NCBI GenBank assembly: GCA_964622255.1
Contig: CAZUPK010000091.1
Coordinates: 1 to 15,912 of the forward strand
Source: SZUA-1377 sp964622255
GTDB lineage: Bacteria > Campylobacterota > Campylobacteria > Campylobacterales > QNZT01
Direction: 5' to 3'
DNA length: 15,912 nucleotides
The position numbers were made by a program, and so were the translations under genes. Every line of letters begins with the position of its first letter. Positions within the stretch are counted from its first letter, which is position 1. This document shows, piece after piece, positions 8,003 to 14,080 of this stretch. The notes below the pieces were generated by a model. That model had not been told where the DNA came from, made no database searches, and saw only the letters and a program-made list of their open reading frames with translations.

Positions 8003-8192
8003 ATTTATCTCTGTTTTGTTCATATTTATATTTGTATTTATATTTTTGTGATAAATCTTTTCCTTCACTAAATATATAATTTACAAATTTACATATCTCA
8101 TCTCTTACAACATCAGGGTTTATAGAAAATAGTGTAGTAGCTCCTGTTAAAAACAGTGTAGTTATAACTCCTAAGATAAATCCCTTTAGCAT
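7977..8192 (-). CDS. Small membrane-anchored hypothetical protein (71 aa)
   Basis: I do not recognise this protein. It has an N-terminal hydrophobic segment (about residues 2-23, 'GFILGVITTLFLTGATTLF') that could be a membrane anchor or uncleaved signal. A short helical stretch follows, then a charged tail containing four Lys-Tyr dipeptides (KYKYKYKY) and an acidic end (EEEDSF). AAAAGGAG lies 6 nt before the ATG, a good ribosome-binding site. The start is 12 nt after the stop of the 70-aa cysteine protein, placing it as the last gene of the mobB-fbp operon. The tail codons form one arm of the stem-loop at 7959-8002. Confidence 0.65.
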   Translation of the reverse strand: MLKGFILGVITTLFLTGATTLFSINPDVVRDEICKFVNYIFSEGKDLSQKYKYKYKYEQNRDKYYEEEDSF

Positions 8193-8204
8193 AAAAAACT
8201 CCTT

Positions 8205-8417
8205 TTAAAACTCAAAGCCACCGCTTACACCCTTGTTCATACTTTTGTAAACAGCTTTGATATAGTTGTTTCTAGTTTCACATCCTATAATCCTATCACA
8301 TTTTAAGCAACTATCCAAATCTCTGCTCTTTTGGCACTCTTGTAAAACTTTAAGTTCCTTTTTAAGAGCTAGTTCAAACTCATCTAACTCTTTTTTCTCT
8401 TCACTATCTTTCATCAT
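8205..8417 (-). CDS. Conserved small four-cysteine protein (70 aa)
   Basis: A small soluble protein with an N-terminal acidic/basic helix (residues 3-27) and four cysteines, C28-x8-C37-x2-C40-x5-C46. It ends in 'YKSMNKGVSGGFEF'. I recall short proteins with the same ending next to fbp in Campylobacter and relatives, where they are conserved hypotheticals (from memory, not checked). The cysteine pattern would suit zinc or another metal, or a disulfide pair; this is inference. The start codon (two ATGs in tandem, 8417 and 8414) overlaps the last codons of fbp by 11-14 nt, so translation is probably coupled. It belongs to the mobB-fbp operon. Confidence 0.8.
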   Translation of the reverse strand: MMKDSEEKKELDEFELALKKELKVLQECQKSRDLDSCLKCDRIIGCETRNNYIKAVYKSMNKGVSGGFEF

Positions 8418-9243
8418 AAGCTTTTCTGACTATCTCTATTTCTTTATGTGAGCCAAAAAAACAAGGAGTCGTATCGTGAATATGACTTGGAGAAAGCTCT
8501 AGCAACCTTTTTTGTCCATCTATCGCCTCTCCCCCGGCTTTTTCATAGACAAATGCAAAAGGAAATACTTCAAAAAGCATCCTCAACTTTCCTTTTGGAA
8601 GATTTGTTGTTGCAGGATAGCTAAAAAGTCCACCACCTTTTAAAAGTATCTGATGAAGATCTGGAACCATACCACCTGAATATCTTAATCTATAACCGCT
8701 TTTAAAAATACTATCTATCATCTCTTTGTGATAAACAAACCAATCTTTTTGACTTCCTCCGGGTGCATTTAGTTTACCTTTTTCATTTAGTTTTATATTT
8801 TTTATAAAGTTAAACTCCCCATTTTGTAAACGATAAAGTTTTACTCCACTATCAGCTATAACAAGTTCTACCCTTGGTCCATAAACCACATATACTGCTG
8901 ATTTTAGATTTTTCCCTAAATAATCATTTTTATATATACCAAATATACTTCCTACACTCAAATTTACATCTATCAAAGATGAGCCATCAAGTGGGTCATA
9001 ACCTATTAAATACTTTCCATCTTTATGTAAAGTTAAAGCTTTTTCTTTTTCTTCACTTGCCAACTCTTTTACTTCTTTTAAGTTTGCAAATTCTTCCTCT
9101 ATGATTTTGTCACTTAAGATATCTAACTTTAGTTGAGTATCCCCCGTTGAGTTTTTATTTTCGCTATATCCTGTATCTTCATTTATGATAGCCTCTTTTA
9201 TCCTTATGGCACTTCTTTTTATAGCCTCATATATCTCATTCAT
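8404..9243 (-). CDS. fbp: Class I fructose-1,6-bisphosphatase
   Basis: It hydrolyses fructose 1,6-bisphosphate to fructose 6-phosphate and phosphate, the committed cytosolic step of gluconeogenesis. The 279-residue protein has the metal-binding signature 'YDPLDGSS' (82-89, D83 and D86), 'TGDTQLKLD' (33-41) and the active-site strand 'KLRMLFEVFPFAF' (219-231, E225). It is shorter than the roughly 330-residue E. coli enzyme, as I recall is usual in Campylobacterota. An in-frame ATG at 9273 exists, but 9243 is chosen: it has AGGTGG just upstream, forms an ATGA overlap with the mobB stop, and matches the family N-terminus. It is the second gene of the mobB operon and is followed by an overlapping 70-aa gene. 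The fructose-1,6-bisphosphatase assignment is firm. Confidence 0.95.
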   Translation of the reverse strand: MNEIYEAIKRSAIRIKEAIINEDTGYSENKNSTGDTQLKLDILSDKIIEEEFANLKEVKELASEEKEKALTLHKDGKYLIGYDPLDGSSLIDVNLSVGSIFGIYKNDYLGKNLKSAVYVVYGPRVELVIADSGVKLYRLQNGEFNFIKNIKLNEKGKLNAPGGSQKDWFVYHKEMIDSIFKSGYRLRYSGGMVPDLHQILLKGGGLFSYPATTNLPKGKLRMLFEVFPFAFVYEKAGGEAIDGQKRLLELSPSHIHDTTPCFFGSHKEIEIVRKAYDER

Positions 9244-9734
9244 TTTACCACCTTTGCATTTTTTTCTATCCATTTTAAGACTTGTTTAGTATCGTTTAGA
9301 TTAAGTATATCAAGATTTGTTAAATCTCTTATTTTTACTATCTCATCTATAGCAATAGCATCTGAAAAGGGAAGATAACTCTCATCTATTTTTCCCCTAA
9401 AAACTGAAATACGAGGAAGTTTTATCTCCTTAAGCCCCTCAACCAAAAGATAGTCAAAGTTGTAAAGTTTTATCATATCTTCAACTGTATGATATTTATG
9501 AGAAAAATAGGTTGTTCTTGTAGGAGATAAGACTATCGTATCAGCTCCTATGTTAAAAAACTTATAACTGTCCTTTCCCTCTATATCAAACTTTGCCTTA
9601 TCCTTTGGGTCGTGTTTGATAATCAAAACTTTATATTCTTTTATAAGAGTTTTTGCTAACTTCTCTATTAGTGTAGTTTTACCACTATTTGATGGACCAC
9701 TAAACGCTACTGCTTTATATTTATATTTTTTCAT
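9240..9734 (-). CDS. mobB: Molybdopterin-guanine dinucleotide biosynthesis adaptor protein MobB
   Basis: This small GTP-binding P-loop protein assists MobA in making the guanine-dinucleotide form of the molybdenum cofactor for enzymes such as formate dehydrogenase and nitrate reductase. The 164-residue protein has Walker A 'GPSNSGKT' (13-20), the 'KHDPK' strand (40-44), the family motif 'EGKDSYKFFNIGAD' (52-65) and 'LLVEGLKE'. Length and order match MobB. AAGGAG is 8 nt before the ATG. The stop overlaps the fbp ATG as ATGA. The same mobB-fbp order occurs, as I recall, in Campylobacter jejuni. It is the first gene of the operon. The leader carries a stem-loop whose 3' arm runs into the Shine-Dalgarno (9747-9775). 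Confidence 0.93.
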   Translation of the reverse strand: MKKYKYKAVAFSGPSNSGKTTLIEKLAKTLIKEYKVLIIKHDPKDKAKFDIEGKDSYKFFNIGADTIVLSPTRTTYFSHKYHTVEDMIKLYNFDYLLVEGLKEIKLPRISVFRGKIDESYLPFSDAIAIDEIVKIRDLTNLDILNLNDTKQVLKWIEKNAKVVK

Positions 9735-9746
9735 TCAAATTTCTCC

Positions 9747-9775
9747 TTTTCACTAGAACAAAGCACTAGTGAAAA
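9747..9775 (-). promoter_or_regulatory. Stem-loop abutting the mobB Shine-Dalgarno
   Basis: TTTTCACTAG (9747-9756) and CTAGTGAAAA (9766-9775) are perfect 10-bp inverted arms with a 9-nt spacer. In the mobB mRNA the 3' arm ends AAAA and is followed directly by GGAG, so folding would pair part of the AAGGAG ribosome-binding site, 8 nt from the ATG. A second short hairpin (TTGCC/GGCAA, around 9793-9808) lies just upstream. This could be an RNA translational switch or, as DNA, an operator between the divergent mobB and lipoprotein genes. Confidence 0.45.
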
Positions 9776-9875
9776 CTCTTCTCGCTGAAGCTTTGCCTAT
9801 CGGCAAGACTAAGACAAAAATGTTTCAAGGGTATATTATATCTTGTATGTTATTATATTGTGGTAAGGAGTGAAC

Positions 9876-10373
9876 GTGATAAAGATATTTACTTTTTTAA
9901 CTATCATATTTTTTATATTTGGTTGTAGTTTTAAAGAAGCTTTTTTAGAACAAGATAAAGTTTTACAAAACTCACTTGCTTGGACAAAAAAGGGTGAGAT
10001 ATATAACTCTTTAGAGATAAAAGCATCTATCTTTGCAACATACCTAAACCCCTTAGAAAAAGCAAAAAATAATCATAACGAAGAGTTTGTTGTAAGTGTA
10101 TTTGTTGATAATGACTTTAAGGATAAGAAAAAAGCAGGACTTAACAATCCTGATATATCTCTAACTTTAAACAGTATAAAACCTATCTTGAAAAAGGAGC
10201 TTGATGAAAATAGTAAGTATAAAAAGTTAGCTCCATTTAAAAATGAGTGGTCTCACTACTATCTTGTTAAGTTTCCAAAAAGTAGTAAAAAAGAGTTGAA
10301 GCTTGTTTTAAAAAGTGAAGATTATGGGATTGCTGTTTTGAATTTTATGAAGAAAGTTAAAGGAAGCAAATAA
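9876..10373 (+). CDS. Small predicted lipoprotein
   Basis: A 165-residue protein with a hydrophobic leader ('FTFLTIIFFIFG') and a cysteine at position 17 in lipobox context (I-F-G-C), suggesting lipidation and periplasmic membrane anchoring. The mature part mixes lysine-rich helices and beta stretches ('EFVVSVFVDND', 'ISLTLNSIKPIL', 'HYYLVKFPKS') with no motif I recognise. Two in-frame GTG codons compete (9870 and 9876). The second is preferred because AAGGAG (9865-9870) ends 5 nt before it and would overlap the first. It is divergent from mobB, with the palindromic region between them, and single-gene on this strand. Function unknown. Confidence 0.72.
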   Translation: MIKIFTFLTIIFFIFGCSFKEAFLEQDKVLQNSLAWTKKGEIYNSLEIKASIFATYLNPLEKAKNNHNEEFVVSVFVDNDFKDKKKAGLNNPDISLTLNSIKPILKKELDENSKYKKLAPFKNEWSHYYLVKFPKSSKKELKLVLKSEDYGIAVLNFMKKVKGSK

Positions 10374-10443
10374 CCATTCTCATCTTACTTAAAATAGAAA
10401 GGCTGAAACTTTTCAAACCTAAAACACTTTTTTAAGGTCATTT

Positions 10444-10848
10444 TCATAAACTCTTTTCTATATCATAAAGTTCATATCGTATCTGTTTAAAATCTTCAGC
10501 CTTTTTTATATCTATAAGTTTCAAACTCTCTTCTAAAACTCTTGAAGACTCTTCTGCTCTTTTTATATTTGCTCTCATAATAGAGGTTATATCATCTCTT
10601 ATTTTTTCAGATGAGGTAGTCTGCTTTGAAACATCTCCTATTATATCTCGATGAGCTAAGTAGTCTCTTTCATCTTTAACTCTTGCTTTATGTCTTAACC
10701 TCTTTAGTTTTTTTGAAAGTTTTTCGTTATCAAAGACATATCTTTGGATATCCTCCACTACTCGGATACCCTCTCGGAGTCTATTTAAGTTAGCATCTAT
10801 CAAGCGATATAGTTTGGGGGAGAACTCCCCCAGATCTTTTTTAGTCAT
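10444..10848 (-). CDS. ThiD2-like (ThiE-associated) thiamine-phosphate synthase family protein
   Basis: This 134-residue helical protein matches the ThiD2/ThiE-associated domain that is usually fused N-terminal to thiamine-phosphate synthase or found alone in Campylobacterota and related groups. Key motifs are 'RLIDANLNRLREGIRVVED' (15-33), 'LKRLRHKAR' (48-56), the Asp-Val pair (D72, V73) and 'ANIKRAEESSRVLEE' (93-107). As I recall, ThiD2 is reported to phosphorylate hydroxymethylpyrimidine phosphate; that is family knowledge, not shown here. The ATG at 10848 is chosen over an upstream TTG (10869): it overlaps the end of the BI-1 gene by 8 nt and removes a non-conserved extension. A strong 7-bp GC hairpin lies inside the first codons (10815-10832). 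It is convergent with the lipoprotein gene. Confidence 0.82.
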   Translation of the reverse strand: MTKKDLGEFSPKLYRLIDANLNRLREGIRVVEDIQRYVFDNEKLSKKLKRLRHKARVKDERDYLAHRDIIGDVSKQTTSSEKIRDDITSIMRANIKRAEESSRVLEESLKLIDIKKAEDFKQIRYELYDIEKSL

Positions 10849-11551
10849 CACTACTTTCAAAAATACCAAGTATTTGTAAAAGAGTTACAAAAAGATTTAT
10901 AAAGTCTAAGTATAGTGCTAAAGCTCCATCAACAGGAGTTGCATAGCTTCCTATTATGATATTTTGAGTATCATAAAGGATAAAGGCACTAAACAATATA
11001 GCACTAATACTAGATATACCAACTTGCATCCACGGGCTGTGTAACCAAAATACATTTAACAGTGACGCAACGACTACAACTATAAGAGTTATAAATAAAA
11101 ACTTACCCATAGTTGTAAAGTCTCTCTCTGTATTCATAGCAAACACAGAAAGTGCACCAAATGCAACTGTGGTAAGTATAAGAGCATTTGCAACCATATT
11201 ACCTGCACCTACACTAATATAGTGTCCAACCAGCACAGACATAGTTAAACCAGAAACTAAAGCAAATGCAAAAAGCATAAAAATGTTTAGTCCAGGCTTA
11301 TTTCTAGCAAAGCCCATACCAAAGATAAGTGCAAATTCTAAGATTACAAATCCCCAATAAAACTCTTTAATAGCAGGAATATCTATACCAACATAGGCTC
11401 CTGCCGCACTAACTAGTAAACTACCAGCAAATAGCTGATAAGTTTGCTTTATAAAAGAAACTAAATCACCATCCCCTAACTTAACTTCAACATCTGCATA
11501 AGTGCTAGTTTGTGAGTGTTTTTTCATATACTCTCTATCATACAATCCCAT
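10841..11551 (-). CDS. Bax inhibitor-1/YccA (YetJ-like) family membrane protein
   Basis: An integral inner-membrane protein of 236 residues with about seven hydrophobic helices (roughly 37-55, 65-83, 88-108, 118-138, 150-169, 174-193 and 211-230). The signature 'ILYDTQNII' (191-199) supplies D194, and 'LYLDFINLF' (213-221) supplies D216. This aspartate pair corresponds to the one gating the pH-dependent calcium leak in Bacillus YetJ. In other bacteria the family (YccA/YbhL) includes an FtsH protease regulator; which role applies here is not decidable. The start at 11551 is supported by AGGAGAGG just upstream and by the soluble N-terminus; the longer frame to 11608 lacks this. It overlaps the downstream ThiD2 gene by 8 nt, so they are likely co-transcribed. 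Confidence 0.9.
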   Translation of the reverse strand: MGLYDREYMKKHSQTSTYADVEVKLGDGDLVSFIKQTYQLFAGSLLVSAAGAYVGIDIPAIKEFYWGFVILEFALIFGMGFARNKPGLNIFMLFAFALVSGLTMSVLVGHYISVGAGNMVANALILTTVAFGALSVFAMNTERDFTTMGKFLFITLIVVVVASLLNVFWLHSPWMQVGISSISAILFSAFILYDTQNIIIGSYATPVDGALALYLDFINLFVTLLQILGIFESSDD

Positions 11552-11584
11552 TTCCTCTCCTATAAGAGTATTCCATATACGGAT

Positions 11585-11590
11585 AGTATA
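11585..11590 (-). promoter_or_regulatory. Candidate -10 element for the BI-1/ThiD2 operon
   Basis: Reading the minus strand, TATACT at 11590-11585 is preceded by an AT-rich stretch and lies about 34 nt before the BI-1 ATG, a suitable distance for a sigma-70 -10 box. No convincing -35 is seen, as is common in Campylobacterota promoters. The prediction rests on a single hexamer. Confidence 0.35.
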
Positions 11591-11619
11591 ATTGCTTATA
11601 ATTAACAAAAGTTAAATAT

Positions 11620-11641
11620 TAGCTAAAAAACTTTTCAGCTA
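11620..11641 (-). terminator. Stem-loop after the TnpB vestige; possible typA terminator or IS right-end hairpin
   Basis: Minus-strand arms TAGCTGAAA and TTTTAGCTA (11641-11620) form a 9-bp stem with one G-U pair and an AGTT loop, followed by AATATTTAACTTTT. The left arm begins with the TAG stop of the TnpB-like frame. Subterminal hairpins directly after tnpB are characteristic of IS200/IS605 right ends, and the same structure could terminate typA transcription. The structure is clear; its role is inferred. Confidence 0.45.
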
Positions 11642-11752
11642 TATTTGTGGTATTGTCTCAATCCATATCGCTAAAGGCGATAAGCCTCCTTGATTCACAA
11701 AACCATAACTAGCTACAACATTGATACTAGCATTTATATCTCCATCAATATT
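11639..11752 (-). pseudogene. tnpB: Vestigial C-terminus of a TnpB (IS200/IS605-type) gene
   Basis: In the minus-strand frame ending at the TAG 11641-11639, the sequence reads NIDGDINASINVVASYG followed by FVNQGGLSPLAIWIETIPQI and stop. The segment D-x-D-I-N-A-S-I-N (11746-11720) matches the RuvC-III region of TnpB, where the Asp before x-N-A is catalytic, followed as usual by a short Gly-containing tail. Upstream, this frame stops within typA, so the rest of the transposon gene, including the zinc finger, is gone. It overlaps the last codons of typA in another frame. A 17-nt hairpin (11666-11682) and the terminal stem-loop (11620-11641) lie in and after it. It is too short for certainty, but the motif is specific. 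Confidence 0.55.
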
Positions 11753-13551
11753 TTTTTTGCCATTCTTTTTCTAACTCTTGGGTCTAAATATCTCTTTCTT
11801 ATTCTTATACTTTTTGGTGTTACTTCAACCAACTCATCTTCCTCTATCCACTCCAAAGCACTCTCAAGTGTATGAACTCTTGGTGGAACAAGTTTTATAG
11901 CTTCATCTGCACCACTACTTCGAACATTTGATAGTTGTTTTCCTTTTATAGGATTTACATCCAAGTCATTGCTTCTATTATGCTCACCCACAATCATACC
12001 AACATAGACTTTGTCTTGAGGTTTGATAAACATAATACCTCTTTCTTGCAAGTTAAATATAGAATATCCAAGTGCCTCTCCATTTTCCATAGAAACTAAA
12101 GCACCGTTCATACGACTCTCAACTCCACTTGTTAGGGGACGATACTCTAAAAACGAATGATTTATAACACCTTCACCTTTAGTATCTGTTAAAAACTGAC
12201 TTCTAAATCCTATAAGTCCACGAGCAGGTATTTCAAACTCTATCCTTGTTTGTCCATCTCCTGTTGGAGTCATAGAAGTCATCTCAGCTTTTTTTCTACC
12301 AAGTTTTTCTATAACAGTTCCTGTAAACTTATCCGGCACATCTATAACAAGATGTTCATAAGGCTCCATTTTTACACCATTTTCCTCTTTTATAATAACT
12401 TCTGGTCTTCCTAAACTAAACTCAAAGCCTTCTCTTCTCATATTTTCAGCAAGTATAGTTATCTGCAACTCACCTCTACCGCTTACTTTAAAACTAGCTT
12501 CTCCACTAGGCTCATATTTCATAGCTATATTTGTTTGCATCTCAGCTTCAAGTCTCTTGGCTATTTTGTTAGAAGTTACATATTTCCCCTCTGTTCCAGC
12601 AAGTGGAGAATCATTTACACTCATAATAACCGAAAGAGTCGGCTCTTCTATATGTAGAGGATCAAGTGCTACAGGGTTGTTTGGATCTGCTAAAGTATCT
12701 CCAACATCCAAAGTTTCAAATCCCGCAACAGCAACTATATCTCCACTTATAGCTTCATCTATATCTATCCTATCAAGTCCGTGGAAACCTATGAGTTTTG
12801 AGATCCTTCCATTTACTTTTTCACCATCAGCTTTTACTAAAGTTACAGCTTGATTTTTTGTTATTTTTCCGTTAAAGATTCTTGCTACTCCTATTTTCCC
12901 TACAAAGTTATCGTAGTCAAGTGTGAAAACTTGAAGCTGTAAAGGATTTTCAACACTTCCACTTGGAGCTAGAACATGTTCTATGATAGTGTCTAGTATA
13001 GGTAGTATATTATCATTATCATCATCAAGGCTTAGTTTTGCATATCCAAGTTTTGCAGCCGCATAAACCACAGGAAATTCTAACTGTTCATCTGTAGCAT
13101 CAAGTGCAACAAATAGGTCAAATATCTCATCAACAACTCTATCAGGCTCTCCTGCTGGTTTATCTATCTTGTTTACTACTACTATTGGTCTTAGCCCAAG
13201 TTCTAGTGCCTTTTTTACAACAAATTTAGTTTGAGGCATAACTCCCTCTTGTGCATCAACAAGAAGTAAAACACTATCAACCATCTTTAAAACCCTCTCA
13301 ACCTCTCCACCAAAGTCAGCATGGCCTGGAGTGTCGATGATGTTTATTTTGAAGTCTTTGTAAGTAATAGCGGTATTTTTAGAAAGTATTGTTATACCTC
13401 TTTCTTTTTCAAGGTCATTGCTATCCATAACTCTTTCATCAACTTGTTTATGCTCATCAAAAGTTCCTGACTGCTTTAAAAGCTCATCAACCAATGTAGT
13501 TTTACCGTGGTCAACATGGGCTATAACTGCAATATTTCTTATCTCTTTCAT
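11734..13551 (-). CDS. typA: Ribosome-associated translational GTPase TypA/BipA
   Basis: An EF-G-like GTPase of 606 residues that binds the 70S ribosome and supports 50S assembly and growth under stress or cold. The G domain shows 'AHVDHGKT' (11-18, G1), 'ERGIT' (50-54, switch/G2), 'DTPGHADFGGE' (73-83, G3) and 'NKIDKPAG' (127-134, G4). EF-G-like domains follow, and the C-terminal TypA-specific domain contains 'FQLQERG/FNLQERG'-type sequence and the basic 'RIRKRYLDPRVRKRM' tail. The ATG at 13551 starts the canonical 'MKEIRNIAVIAHVDHGK'; the frame remains open to an upstream ATG (13587) whose residues are not family-like. The last five residues after 'RMAKK' and the stop codon lie in TnpB-derived sequence, so the native end may have been replaced. 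It appears monocistronic. Confidence 0.96.
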   Translation of the reverse strand: MKEIRNIAVIAHVDHGKTTLVDELLKQSGTFDEHKQVDERVMDSNDLEKERGITILSKNTAITYKDFKINIIDTPGHADFGGEVERVLKMVDSVLLLVDAQEGVMPQTKFVVKKALELGLRPIVVVNKIDKPAGEPDRVVDEIFDLFVALDATDEQLEFPVVYAAAKLGYAKLSLDDDNDNILPILDTIIEHVLAPSGSVENPLQLQVFTLDYDNFVGKIGVARIFNGKITKNQAVTLVKADGEKVNGRISKLIGFHGLDRIDIDEAISGDIVAVAGFETLDVGDTLADPNNPVALDPLHIEEPTLSVIMSVNDSPLAGTEGKYVTSNKIAKRLEAEMQTNIAMKYEPSGEASFKVSGRGELQITILAENMRREGFEFSLGRPEVIIKEENGVKMEPYEHLVIDVPDKFTGTVIEKLGRKKAEMTSMTPTGDGQTRIEFEIPARGLIGFRSQFLTDTKGEGVINHSFLEYRPLTSGVESRMNGALVSMENGEALGYSIFNLQERGIMFIKPQDKVYVGMIVGEHNRSNDLDVNPIKGKQLSNVRSSGADEAIKLVPPRVHTLESALEWIEEDELVEVTPKSIRIRKRYLDPRVRKRMAKKILMEI

Positions 13552-13689
13552 TGTTATATTTATCCTATTGTTTTGATTTTTTCGCATTGTAGCGAAAGTT
13601 ACTTATAACCTTGTTTGACACTAAGATGAGAACAACAAATATTTTTTAATAACTCTTAGCAAAAATCACAATAGTCTTTGGTCGTTGGG

Positions 13690-13923
13690 ATGAATGCCTT
13701 GATTTTGTATCTATTGTTTGCTATAATACTCTTATCTACAGCAGGAACTGTCGAAAGTAACGCCTTTAGAGATGAGTATGTAAGACCTATGGGGATGGGT
13801 TGGAGTTTTACCTCTGTAAAATCCCTATTTGGGATTGTCAGTAAGCAAGATTTTTCTATGGGCAAACTCAAACAAGGAGGCACAATCTTCTTTAGAGATT
13901 GGATAGTTCACACAAACAAATAA
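13690..13923 (+). CDS. Possible small single-pass membrane protein (77 aa)
   Basis: An open frame between typA and nspC, starting ATG at 13690, with one strong hydrophobic segment (residues 2-18, 'NALILYLLFAIILLSTA') and a soluble remainder rich in Phe, Gly and Lys that ends 'FFRDWIVHTNK'. Composition looks protein-like rather than random, and no larger gene covers the region. No Shine-Dalgarno is evident before the ATG, and a stop sits 18 nt upstream in frame, so it is either weakly translated, leaderless, or a fragment. The opposite strand is also open here but gives a less convincing protein. I do not recognise it. Confidence 0.45.
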   Translation: MNALILYLLFAIILLSTAGTVESNAFRDEYVRPMGMGWSFTSVKSLFGIVSKQDFSMGKLKQGGTIFFRDWIVHTNK

Positions 13924-13942
13924 TATACTCTTTATCATACCT

Positions 13943-13972
13943 TAACCTAGGTTTGATGGTGTATCATATTTA
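13943..13972. repeat. Palindrome AACCTAGGTT after the small membrane-protein frame
   Basis: A perfect 10-bp palindrome lies about 20 nt after the stop at 13923 and is flanked by imperfectly matching ATACC and GGTGTAT, giving a weak extended dyad followed by T-rich sequence. It may terminate the upstream small gene or serve as a protein-binding site. There is no strong evidence either way. Confidence 0.25.
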
Positions 13973-14014
13973 TAGTTTTACAAGTTTGTTCATAACAATG
14001 TTCACAGACAGAAG

Positions 14015-14035
14015 CTATACTATGGTGTAGTATAG
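14015..14035 (+). promoter_or_regulatory. 8-bp stem-loop in the nspC upstream region, containing a TATACT
   Basis: CTATACTA (14015-14022) and TAGTATAG (14028-14035) are perfect inverted arms with a TGGTG loop, 46 nt before the nspC start. The left arm contains TATACT, a plausible -10 hexamer, so the palindrome could be an operator over the promoter. A smaller palindrome, TTGTT-CAT-AACAA, lies at 13985-13997. No tested regulator site is recognised. Confidence 0.4.
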
Positions 14036-14080
14036 TCAAAAAGTTGTAATGTTGTCATATCAAAAAAAAAGGGGGGTAAA

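Noticed and set aside
8025..8050. Short tandem repeat (Tyr-Lys codons) as a possible repeat array or CRISPR-like element
   Set aside because: Only a few 6-bp units inside a coding frame with no spacers; it is simple low-complexity coding sequence.
10374..10443. Possible terminator between the convergent lipoprotein and ThiD2 genes
   Set aside because: Only very short, imperfect pairing (GAAA/TTTC) could be found, too weak to support a call.
11666..11682. Hairpin TATCGC-TAAAG-GCGATA as the typA terminator
   Set aside because: No T-run follows on the minus strand. The stem-loop at 11620-11641 is a better candidate, and this one may simply be part of the TnpB vestige.
12557..12853. Plus-strand open frame within typA
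   Set aside because: It is antisense to the conserved middle domains of TypA and has no family resemblance or start signal.
13656..13883. Minus-strand 75-aa open frame in the typA-nspC gap
   Set aside because: It lacks a convincing start signal, and its composition looks like the shadow of the plus-strand membrane-protein frame.
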